A DNA stretch of 15,626 nt from CAZKEW01 sp964580435 (GTDB lineage Bacteria > Acidobacteriota > Aminicenantia > Aminicenantales > UBA8522), in the NCBI GenBank assembly GCA_964580435.1, contig CAZOKP010000064.1, forward strand, positions 1 through 15,626, in the 5' to 3' direction. Shown one piece after another: positions 1 through 6,343 of this stretch; the stretch's first letter is position 1, and the number at the start of each line of letters is the position of its first letter. The translations under genes and the position numbers were made by a program. The notes under the pieces are model-generated. The model worked only from the letters and a program-made list of their open reading frames with translations. It made no database searches and had not been told where the DNA came from.

Positions 1-1043
1 GTTTTTTGTCCGGGTGTTCCCTCGTCGTCGACATTGATCGAGCCGAGTTGGTTTGGCAGAGTCCCGTCATCGACGATGGTCACGAAGGGTTCGGCGACCT
101 TCTGGCCGATCATCGTGCAGTACGTCGAGATCTTTTTCCGGTTGAAATCGGCCTCCATGCCGTGCCCGATTGCTTCGTGAAGGAGGACGCCTGTGACGCC
201 GGGGCCGAGGACGACCGGCATCTCACCGGCCGGGGGCTGAACGGCCTCAAACAGGAATAGGGCGCGGTCGGTGGCCGTCTTGGCCAACTCCTCTACGACG
301 GCCGGGGTGAAGAACGAAAAGTCCCGGCGTCCGCCAAAGTTCCAGCCGGCTCGCTCGCGCTTCCCGTTCTTCTCGGCGACTACGGTCGCGGCCAGGTAGG
401 TCCGGGGTTGAAGGTCCTCGGCCTTGACACCGTCACTCGAGACGATGAGGATCCGTTTCTGCTGGTCGTGGAAGGAAGCGTTGACCTTAATGACCAGCGG
501 TGAAAGGGCGAAGCAACGGTCGTTTACAGTCTGAACGAGCGGGAGTTTGGACTCGAGTGGGACGGCCGTGAACAGGGTCTTGAGCGGGTAGTAGTCAGCC
601 AGCTTCAGCGGATTGAATCGTCCAGCTACTCCTTTGCCCGAGCCGGATGCGATCGTGGCGGCGGTGGCAGCCGCGGCCAGCATGGGCTTTTCGCTGAGCT
701 CCTGGGTGAAACCGAAGCCGACCTGGTCGCCCTTAACGGTCCGGATTCCCATGCCAAGGGCGATATCGCTGTAGGCCCGGTTGACCTTGCCGTCCTCGAG
801 GATCAAGTAGTTGCTGATCGTATGCTCGAAATAGAGGTCGGCAAACTCTCCGCCCTTGGCCAGGGCCTCAGTTAAAACCTTGCGGCAGAGGGCATCCGTA
901 ATTCCGAATTCCCGTTCGAAGTAGCCCGGGGGTTCGGCTCCGGACAGGGCATACCAGCCCTTGGAGAGCAGAGGTGAGGCGACCGTCGCGGCGGCCGCGG
1001 TGGCGCCGGTCTTGAGGAAATCTCGCCGGCTTAAGATCTTCAT
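1..1043 (-). CDS. Tat-exported TldD/PmbA-family metallopeptidase, N-terminal part (runs off left edge)
   Basis: The minus strand is open from an ATG at 1043 to the window edge, giving 347 residues of an incomplete protein. Residues 5-11 read SRRDFLK, a textbook twin-arginine motif, followed by an Ala-rich hydrophobic stretch (about 13-26), so the protein is probably exported folded by the Tat system. The sequence HEAIGH at residues 289-294, followed by GMEADFNRK, is the characteristic TldD HExxxH zinc-binding region. The VGFGFTQELS stretch near residues 110-120 also fits the family N-domain. TldD family members with TldE/PmbA partners degrade small unfolded peptides and mature some RiPPs; E. 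coli TldD is cytoplasmic and has no signal peptide. The start is fixed by a strong AGGAGG Shine-Dalgarno a few bases upstream. It is transcribed divergently from the propeller gene. The C-terminal domain and any TldE partner lie outside the window. Confidence 0.9.
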   Translation of the reverse strand, partial: MKILSRRDFLKTGATAAAATVASPLLSKGWYALSGAEPPGYFEREFGITDALCRKVLTEALAKGGEFADLYFEHTISNYLILEDGKVNRAYSDIALGMGIRTVKGDQVGFGFTQELSEKPMLAAAATAATIASGSGKGVAGRFNPLKLADYYPLKTLFTAVPLESKLPLVQTVNDRCFALSPLVIKVNASFHDQQKRILIVSSDGVKAEDLQPRTYLAATVVAEKNGKRERAGWNFGGRRDFSFFTPAVVEELAKTATDRALFLFEAVQPPAGEMPVVLGPGVTGVLLHEAIGHGMEADFNRKKISTYCTMIGQKVAEPFVTIVDDGTLPNQLGSINVDDEGTPGQK

Positions 1044-1072
1044 GGATTCCTCCTAATTTGATTGGGAAATGA

Positions 1073-1102
1073 ACTATGGGGCTGCAAAGAAAGGCATTCC
1101 AA
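1073..1102 (-). promoter_or_regulatory. Possible promoter of the tldD-like gene
   Basis: On the minus strand TTGGAA (1097-1102) lies 18 nt from CATAGT (1073-1078). Each hexamer matches the sigma70 consensus at four of six bases. It would start transcription near 1066, about 23 nt before the ATG at 1043. The match is weak and other pairings in this region are possible. Confidence 0.3.
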
Positions 1103-1177
1103 GACAAAAATCAGCCTCATATCTGTATATACGCGTATTCAAAATAAAAGTTGCTTTTTGGCGCTCTCCAGCCGTCC

Positions 1178-1206
1178 TTGACATGTTCCGAGCTCGGATT
1201 TATGCT
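1178..1206 (+). promoter_or_regulatory. Sigma70-type promoter of the BNR propeller gene, with palindromic spacer
   Basis: Perfect -35 TTGACA (1178-1183), a 17-nt spacer and -10 TATGCT (1201-1206, four of six consensus bases) lie about 60 nt upstream of the ATG at 1267. The spacer contains the perfect 12-bp palindrome TCCGAGCTCGGA (1187-1198). Its position between the hexamers is typical of repressor operators, or of MerR-type activators when the spacer is longer. No regulator gene is adjacent. Confidence 0.6.
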
Positions 1207-1266
1207 TCCTCACTATCGCTGGATGGGAACGAGGTGGGCAAACAAATTTTTCTGAGAGGAGGAAAG

Positions 1267-4200
1267 ATGAATCGTCAATTGTTAATCAAATCCCTAGCTT
1301 TGCTTTTGGCTTTCGCAGTCTTCGCCCTCAGCCTGCCAGCCCAGACGAGCCAGGATATTTTTGCCGGACTTAAAGCGCGTTCGATCGGGCCGGCCAATAT
1401 GAGCGGCCGGATCGGCTGGATTGAGGCGGCAGCGTCAGACCCCAAAATCATCTATGTTGGCGCAGCCGCGGGAGGCGTATGGAAATCCACAAACGCTGGC
1501 CTGACCTGGACTCCGGTCTTTGACGACCAGCCTGTTTCTTCCATTGGCGCCATCGCCATCCATCCGCGCAATCCCAGCCACGTTTGGGTCGGCACTGGCG
1601 AAGCTGCGCCGCGGAATTCGGTCAGCGTCGGCCGCGGAGTCTACATGACCCTTGACGCCGGGAAAACTTGGAAGCTCATGGGTCTGGAAAAAACAGAGAG
1701 AATCTCTGAGATCCTGATCCATCCGGATAATCCTGATGTCGTCCTGGTCGGAGCTATGGGTGCCACATGGGGAGACAGCACCGAGCGCGGGGTTTTCAAG
1801 ACCACCGACGGCGGGAAAACATGGAGGAAGGTTCTCTACGTCAATGAGAAGACAGGCGTCTCCGACATGGCCATGGATCCTTCAAATCCGGATAAGATCC
1901 TTGTGGCGATGTGGGAGCACCGGCGCTGGCCCTGGTTTTTCAATTCCGGAGGGCCGGGCAGCGGCATCTACATCAGCACCGACTTTGGAGAGAAGTGGGA
2001 GAAGCAGACTGAGAAAAATGGCCTCCCCGCCGGAGACCTCGGACGCTGCGGCATTGGCTTTGCGACCAACAAACCCGAGATCGCTTATGCTCTCGTCGAA
2101 GCCAAAAACAATGTCCTCCTGAAGTCCACCGATGGCGGGTTTAATTGGCAGGTGATCAACTCCGATCCCACGATCGATAACCGGCCTTTCTACTACAGCC
2201 GGATTCTCGTTAATCCCGCGCACGAAGATATCCTCTATATGCTCCAGACGCAGCTCCGGGTCAGCGAGGACGGAGGGAAGACTTTCCAGCCGCTCGCGGG
2301 CTTTGGACAAGCCCATTCCGACCATCACGCCATGTGGATTCATCCCGACGGCGAGTGGATGATCGCCGGCAACGATGGCGGTGTCGTCATCAGCACAAAC
2401 CGGGGGAAAAATTGGCGGTTTGTCGAGAACCTGCCTCTCGGCCAATTCTATCACGTCAATTATGACATGCAGATTCCTTATTATCTCTACGGGGGGCTCC
2501 AGGACAACGGCACCTGGCGCGGCCCCTCCTATTCGCTGATGGAAAGGGCGGTTTTCAGCCATATGTGGCTGACCGTCGGAGGAGGAGACGGGTTTGACGC
2601 CGCCGCCGACCCGGAAGACCCGACCTGCGGCTACGGCATGTCCCAGGGCGGGAACCTGTATTATTTCGATACCAAGACCGGGACGAACCGCAACATCGTT
2701 CCCACCGAGTCCGAGATAAAGCACCGCTACAACTGGAATGCCGGGTTTGCTGTCGATCCCTTTAAGCCGGCAACCATCTATTACGGGAGCCAGTTTGTCC
2801 ATCGGAGTCCCGACAAGGGCCGGACATGGGAGATCATCAGCCCTGACCTGACAACTAACGACCCGGAAAAACAGAAGCAGTCAGAAACCGGTGGGTTGAC
2901 TCTCGATATATCAAGCGCCGAGAACCACTGCTCCATTATCAGCATCGAGCCCAGCCCGCTCAAGGAGGGGTTGATCTGGGTGGGAACAGACGACGGGAAT
3001 GTCCAGCTCACCCGCGATGGCGGAAAATCCTGGGAACTCGTCTCGCTGAGCCTGGTATCAGGGAAAAAACCGCAGGCGCCCAAGGGAGCTTATGTGCCCC
3101 ATATCCAGGCTTCGCATTTTGATGAAGCCGCGGCTTATATCGTCATCGACGACCATCGCCGCTCAAACTTCACTCCCTACGTTTTTGTGACCAACGATTA
3201 CGGCAAGACGTGGAGGAGCCTGGTCACTCCTGATCTCGACGGCTATTGCATGACCATTAAAGAAGATCCCATGAACAAGAACCTGCTTTTCGCGGGCACG
3301 GAATTCGGTCTTTTCTTCAGCCTCAGCGGCGGCGCCAAGTGGGCCAAATGGACGCAGGGTGTTCCAACCTGTCCCGTTTATGACCTCGCTATCCAGCCGC
3401 GAGAAAACGACCTCATCATCGCCACCCACGGCCGTTCGCTCTATGTCATCGACGATATTTCGCCGCTGCGGGAACTCTCTGAAGAAGTGACCAAGAAAAA
3501 GCTCTACCTCTTTAATGTGCCCGACGCGTATGAGTTCCAGCAGGGAAGGATGAGTGCGCTCCAGAGTCCCGGGGACACGGTATTCGCAGGCGAAAACAAG
3601 CCGCAGGGCGCCTCCATCACCTATTATCTAACACCCACGGAGAAGAAACCGGAAGAAAAAGCGGGAGGGGAGGAGAGAAGGGAGACCGCCGCTCAGCCTG
3701 GCGCAATGATGGGCATGATGGAGTTCGGAGGGCGGGGGACGACGGGTCAGGAAAAGACAAACGTCCAGATTACCGTCCTGGATCCTCAAGAAAAATTTGT
3801 GAGCCAGCTCTTCGGCCCGGAGAACAAGGGCATCAACCGCACAAGCTGGGACCTCCGGGAAACGGAACCTCCCTCTCCAGAGACGCAGGCTCAGGAGCAA
3901 ACAGAGGCCCGTGGGATGATGTTCTTCGGCAGAAGAGCCATGGGCCTGCAGGCCCTTCCCGGCAAGTATACGGTCAAGGTCAAGTACGAAGACCAGGAAG
4001 TCAGCGATACGTTTGAGGTTAAACCCGACCCCAGGCTCAAAATCGACCTTGACATTCTCAAAGCCAACTATGAAAAGGGCAAGGCAGCCCAAGGACTCTC
4101 CCGCGCCATCATGCGTGCCAACCGTCAATTGCAGCAGACGCAGCGAGCAATTCAAACCGTTCGGGAGTATGCGCGGACGGGCCGGAATCCCAAGTCGGAC

Positions 4201-4530
4201 GATATCACCAAGGCAGCGGACGAGCTCGAGAAAAAGCTGAAAGAGCTCACTGAGAGGCTCAACCCGACGCCCAAGAAACAGGGCATGGCCGACCGGTCGC
4301 AGGGTCTCAGCTACCAGGTTATGACGGCTGTTTCCGGAATCGCGGGGGCGGGGATCGAGCCAATCTCGCAGGCTGCCCAAGTCAAGTATGACAAGGTTAA
4401 GCCGAAGGCGGAGGAATTCCTCAACCAAGTCAACGAGTTCTACCAGAAGGACGTCGAGAACTTCAAGAAGGTCCTCCAGGACTCAGGGTTCACTCTCTTT
4501 GGACCGGTCATGCCGCTGAAGGTCGACTAA
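1267..4530 (+). CDS. Secreted BNR/VPS10-type (sortilin-like) beta-propeller protein
   Basis: A 1087-residue exported protein. I chose the ATG at 1267 because a GAGAGGAGG Shine-Dalgarno sits directly upstream and the product then starts with a Sec signal peptide (MNRQ, then hydrophobic residues 8-23, cleavage near LPAQT). The open frame extends 66 codons further upstream but crosses the promoter. Residues about 40-730 carry many Asp-box (BNR) motifs of the form S/T-x-D-x-G-x-x-W: STNAGLTW (74-81), TLDAGKTW, TTDGGKTW, STDFGEKW, STDGGFNW, SEDGGKTF, STNRGKNW, SPDKGRTW, TRDGGKSW and TNDYGKTW. ATHGRSLYVIDD near 719-730 closes the propeller and is typical of the WD40/YVTN/BNR-like sortilin family common in Acidobacteriota and Bacteroidota. 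After it come charged and Met-rich linkers, an Ig/FlgD-like segment (GKYTVKVKYEDQ) and a helical, probably coiled-coil C-terminus. Such proteins are often annotated glycosyl hydrolase, but I see no catalytic site, so the function is unknown. It ends convergent to the radical SAM gene. Confidence 0.9.
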   Translation: MNRQLLIKSLALLLAFAVFALSLPAQTSQDIFAGLKARSIGPANMSGRIGWIEAAASDPKIIYVGAAAGGVWKSTNAGLTWTPVFDDQPVSSIGAIAIHPRNPSHVWVGTGEAAPRNSVSVGRGVYMTLDAGKTWKLMGLEKTERISEILIHPDNPDVVLVGAMGATWGDSTERGVFKTTDGGKTWRKVLYVNEKTGVSDMAMDPSNPDKILVAMWEHRRWPWFFNSGGPGSGIYISTDFGEKWEKQTEKNGLPAGDLGRCGIGFATNKPEIAYALVEAKNNVLLKSTDGGFNWQVINSDPTIDNRPFYYSRILVNPAHEDILYMLQTQLRVSEDGGKTFQPLAGFGQAHSDHHAMWIHPDGEWMIAGNDGGVVISTNRGKNWRFVENLPLGQFYHVNYDMQIPYYLYGGLQDNGTWRGPSYSLMERAVFSHMWLTVGGGDGFDAAADPEDPTCGYGMSQGGNLYYFDTKTGTNRNIVPTESEIKHRYNWNAGFAVDPFKPATIYYGSQFVHRSPDKGRTWEIISPDLTTNDPEKQKQSETGGLTLDISSAENHCSIISIEPSPLKEGLIWVGTDDGNVQLTRDGGKSWELVSLSLVSGKKPQAPKGAYVPHIQASHFDEAAAYIVIDDHRRSNFTPYVFVTNDYGKTWRSLVTPDLDGYCMTIKEDPMNKNLLFAGTEFGLFFSLSGGAKWAKWTQGVPTCPVYDLAIQPRENDLIIATHGRSLYVIDDISPLRELSEEVTKKKLYLFNVPDAYEFQQGRMSALQSPGDTVFAGENKPQGASITYYLTPTEKKPEEKAGGEERRETAAQPGAMMGMMEFGGRGTTGQEKTNVQITVLDPQEKFVSQLFGPENKGINRTSWDLRETEPPSPETQAQEQTEARGMMFFGRRAMGLQALPGKYTVKVKYEDQEVSDTFEVKPDPRLKIDLDILKANYEKGKAAQGLSRAIMRANRQLQQTQRAIQTVREYARTGRNPKSDDITKAADELEKKLKELTERLNPTPKKQGMADRSQGLSYQVMTAVSGIAGAGIEPISQAAQVKYDKVKPKAEEFLNQVNEFYQKDVENFKKVLQDSGFTLFGPVMPLKVD

Positions 4531-4562
4531 GACAAACGGAAAACGATTTCTTATTCATTGCG

Positions 4563-4586
4563 AATTCTGCCCGACGGGATAGAATT
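4563..4586 (+). terminator. Weak hairpin after the propeller gene
   Basis: AATTCT (4563-4568) pairs with AGAATT (4581-4586), with an inner CCC/GGG pairing around a GAC loop. It lies 33 nt after the stop codon at 4530. The sequence after it (ATTAAAAT) is AT-rich but not a proper T tract, so it is a poor intrinsic terminator on either strand. The convergent arrangement makes some termination signal likely here. Confidence 0.3.
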
Positions 4587-4600
4587 ATTAAAATAGGAAG

Positions 4601-4722
4601 GGTAGCGGATATGAAAAAGAGAGGGATGTTGTCTTCCGGCTTTCTTCTTTTCCCTTCGGCTAGCCTCTTAGCCCGGCCTTTCCCTTGATGGAGGCAAAGG
4701 TCCTTGTTCATCATCCGCTACC
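4601..4722. repeat. 122-bp element bounded by a perfect 10-bp inverted repeat
   Basis: GGTAGCGGAT (4601-4610) and ATCCGCTACC (4713-4722) are perfect reverse complements 102 nt apart. The right arm contains the stop codon of the radical SAM gene. Inside lies a second small stem, GGCTA/TAGCC with a 6-nt loop (about 4659-4674). The arrangement could be a small palindromic interspersed element, a structured 3' UTR or ncRNA shared by the convergent genes, or chance. No transposase and no clear target-site duplication are visible. Confidence 0.4.
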
Positions 4723-5767
4723 GGAGTCCCGCATATCTCTGGGCAAATGATTCGACAAAGCTTTCGAAGAGACCCCTGTCGCGAGCATTGTTGAGGGGAC
4801 AGTCGTCCCTAAATTTGAACTTGAGCTCAGAACAGTATCGATACCACATATCCTTCAGAGGGTGCTTTCGAATGTTCCCTATGCGGGGATGAAAAAAAGG
4901 ACAGGGCTTAACGTCGCCAGAGGAAGTGAAATAAATAAAATATTTTTGGCAGTGGCAACAGATAGATCCTTTGGTGGGAATTTCCGAGTAAACAAAGGTG
5001 ACGCTTTGGGTCCTGCGGACAACTGCCCTTTCCTCTGGATTGAGCATCTGGTCAAAGGCTGAGTACCAGCGTCCGGAGGCGATGGGAAAGAAGATGAATA
5101 AGAGCGATAGCTCGAGTCGTCTGCCCAGAGCCGTTATCTCCCGAAGATGGGACTCCAGGTTCTCTTTGACGGCATAAGTCAGAATTTCGACGGGAAGACG
5201 AAACTCCCGAAGAAGTCGGATTCCTGCTAGAGCTTTAGCATAGATGCCGGGCACTTGGCGCAGATTGTCATGGGTCTCGGCATCGACGCTGTCCAGAGAA
5301 ACCGCGCAGATAGTGAGACCAGCTTTCTTGAGCTCAGAGACGGTCTTGCGGTTCAGAAGAAGTCCGTTGGTGTTGAGCCGCGTGATCATTCCGGCCTCGT
5401 GGGCATAACGGACGATCTCGATGGTATCATCTCTGAGCAACGGTTCTCCTCCCGTGAGAATGATTTGAAGGGCTCCGATGTTACGGGCCTGGTCTATGAC
5501 GGATTTTATCTCCGCGGTATCCATCTCTTCTTCATGAGCTTGCTTGTGTCCCTCGGCAGAACAGTGAACGCAGCGGCACTGACACCTGTAAGTTGTGGCA
5601 ATATCCACGAAAATAGGAGCAGGATGGCCAAGGAGCCTGCGGAAAGGAAACGCGACCAGCCGGGCCCAGGCTCGAAGAGACCGATTAGACCAATAATAAA
5701 AAAGAGTCCTGTATAAAAGGCTAAACTGGGCTAGCAGGGATAAGCGAACCTCTTGAACGCTGATCAT
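4718..5767 (-). CDS. Radical SAM protein with SPASM-like C-terminal cysteines
   Basis: A 349-residue radical SAM enzyme, counted from the ATG at 5767. The CX3CX2C cluster (CQCRCVHC; Cys62, Cys66, Cys69) binds the SAM-reducing [4Fe-4S] cluster. TGGEPL near 105-110 is the SAM amino-binding motif, and RLNTNGLL and VSLDS continue the TIM-barrel core. Further cysteines at about 270, 271, 273, 289 and 323 (SICCHCQKYF, VKPCPFF and RDDCPL contexts), with the phrase IGNIRKHPLKDMW, resemble the SPASM/Twitch auxiliary-cluster region of peptide- and heme-modifying enzymes such as AhbD/NirJ/PqqE relatives. An alternative GTG start at 5818 adds 17 residues. I prefer 5767 because it starts 11 nt after the stop of the upstream small frame, with AAAAGG overlapping that stop, although the 13-nt spacing is long. 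The substrate cannot be assigned. Confidence 0.85.
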   Translation of the reverse strand: MISVQEVRLSLLAQFSLLYRTLFYYWSNRSLRAWARLVAFPFRRLLGHPAPIFVDIATTYRCQCRCVHCSAEGHKQAHEEEMDTAEIKSVIDQARNIGALQIILTGGEPLLRDDTIEIVRYAHEAGMITRLNTNGLLLNRKTVSELKKAGLTICAVSLDSVDAETHDNLRQVPGIYAKALAGIRLLREFRLPVEILTYAVKENLESHLREITALGRRLELSLLFIFFPIASGRWYSAFDQMLNPEERAVVRRTQSVTFVYSEIPTKGSICCHCQKYFIYFTSSGDVKPCPFFHPRIGNIRKHPLKDMWYRYCSELKFKFRDDCPLNNARDRGLFESFVESFAQRYAGLR

Positions 5768-5778
5768 CGGGTGCCGGG

Positions 5779-6078
5779 CTACCTTTTGGGGAGTTTGGCA
5801 AAAGCCAGGAGGAACCACGGCGTAGGTTCGCCTGGCTGATTTTCGACCTCTCGCCTCAACGCGGGAAGTCCGGAAAACCGCAATTCCGATTTCTGGGCTT
5901 CATTGGGTGAGATGGCGCTTCCCAGAAAGGCGCTGTGCCAAATGCCGCGCCCGCGGCGGCATTTCTCCTTTTCCTCAAATCCCAAGGGTCTTCCTGCCCG
6001 GTCGACTCGGAGAAGATACTGAAGCGTATCCTTTTCTATTTTGGCTTGGGGAAGTTTTTTGGCGGTCAATTGAGTCAT
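5779..6078 (-). CDS. Possible 99-residue small protein upstream of the radical SAM gene (hypothetical)
   Basis: An ATG at 6078 opens a 99-codon frame starting MTQLTAKKLPQAKIEKDTLQ and ending FAKLPKR. It begins about 16 nt after the predicted start of transcription from the promoter at 6101-6129 and stops 11 nt before the radical SAM ATG, which is the layout of a translationally coupled pair. There is no convincing Shine-Dalgarno (only GCAAGATTGAG) and I recognise no family. It has one cysteine, several basic clusters (KEKCRRGRG), and no signal peptide or membrane segment. It does not look like a PqqD-type recognition domain or an obvious RiPP precursor with a Gly leader site. It could instead be an untranslated leader. 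The frame also extends upstream to a GTG at 6150, but that version crosses the promoter. Confidence 0.4.
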   Translation of the reverse strand: MTQLTAKKLPQAKIEKDTLQYLLRVDRAGRPLGFEEKEKCRRGRGIWHSAFLGSAISPNEAQKSELRFSGLPALRREVENQPGEPTPWFLLAFAKLPKR

Positions 6079-6100
6079 CTCAATCTTGCTGCGCCACAAT

Positions 6101-6129
6101 CTTATATCTGAGGGCTCAGATGATGTCAA
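6101..6129 (-). promoter_or_regulatory. Near-consensus sigma70 promoter with palindromic operator-like spacer (small ORF and radical SAM)
   Basis: On the minus strand, TTGACA (6124-6129), a 17-nt spacer and TATAAG (6101-6106) make one of the best promoters in the window. The spacer is almost filled by ATCTGAG-CC-CTCAGAT (6106-6121), an inverted repeat with 7-bp perfect arms around two bases. A protein bound there would cover the polymerase site, so repression is the simplest reading. Transcription should begin near 6094. Confidence 0.65.
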
Positions 6130-6186
6130 GAATATTTTGGCGAATCTCACTTAATCGCCGTTAAGGCAACCATATGGGGGGATAAG

Positions 6187-6261
6187 TACCCCTGGCCGGA
6201 CTCGAACCGGCGACACATGGATTAGGAATCCATTGCTCTATCCATACTGAGCTACAGGGGC
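6187..6261 (-). tRNA. tRNA-Arg(CCT)
   Basis: The minus strand folds as a full cloverleaf of 75 nt. Acceptor GCCCCTG/CAGGGGT (first pair G-U), D stem GCTC/GAGC with GG in the loop, anticodon stem ATGGA/TCCAT with loop TTCCTAA, a 5-nt variable loop, and T stem GCCGG/CCGGC with loop TTCGAGT are all seen. The anticodon CCT is at 6224-6226 and reads AGG codons. The discriminator is A, and CCA is not encoded because CTTATC follows. It lies downstream of the channel gene on the same strand, with its own promoter. No terminator is visible after it. Confidence 0.95.
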
Positions 6262-6303
6262 ACCCTTTTTTCGAAAAACCAAAACTATAAGAAGAGCGCG
6301 TTT

Positions 6304-6332
6304 ACTATAGCGCAATTGCCCTGGATTTTCAA
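6304..6332 (-). promoter_or_regulatory. Promoter of tRNA-Arg
   Basis: TTGAAA (6327-6332), a 17-nt spacer and TATAGT (6304-6309) on the minus strand each match the sigma70 consensus at five of six bases. The predicted start near 6297 leaves a leader of about 36 nt before the tRNA, which contains the self-complementary run TTTTTCGAAAAA (6267-6278). The -35 begins 11 nt after the stop codon of the channel gene. Confidence 0.6.
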
Positions 6333-6343
6333 ATTTCGGGCTA

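Noticed and set aside
1069..1266. 66-codon in-frame N-terminal extension of the propeller protein
   Set aside because: It crosses a good promoter and would place the signal peptide internally; the ATG at 1267 has a strong ribosome site and a normal Sec signal.
1882..2802. 306-codon frame opposite the propeller gene
   Set aside because: It is an antisense shadow of a GC-rich gene with clear BNR motifs, and its product has no recognisable domain.
4508..4714. 68-codon minus-strand frame with a hydrophobic stretch (FFISATLPILIIL)
   Set aside because: It has no ribosome site, overlaps the 3' end of the propeller gene and the inverted-repeat element, and has no recognisable family.
6187..6261. 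tRNA-Arg as an integration (att) site
   Set aside because: tRNA genes often serve as att sites, but no integrase, direct repeat of the tRNA 3' end or foreign-looking gene block was seen in the window.
6262..6343. Intrinsic terminator between the channel gene and the tRNA
   Set aside because: The only strong self-complementary run, TTTTTCGAAAAA at 6267-6278, has no GC stem and lies in the tRNA leader downstream of the tRNA promoter.
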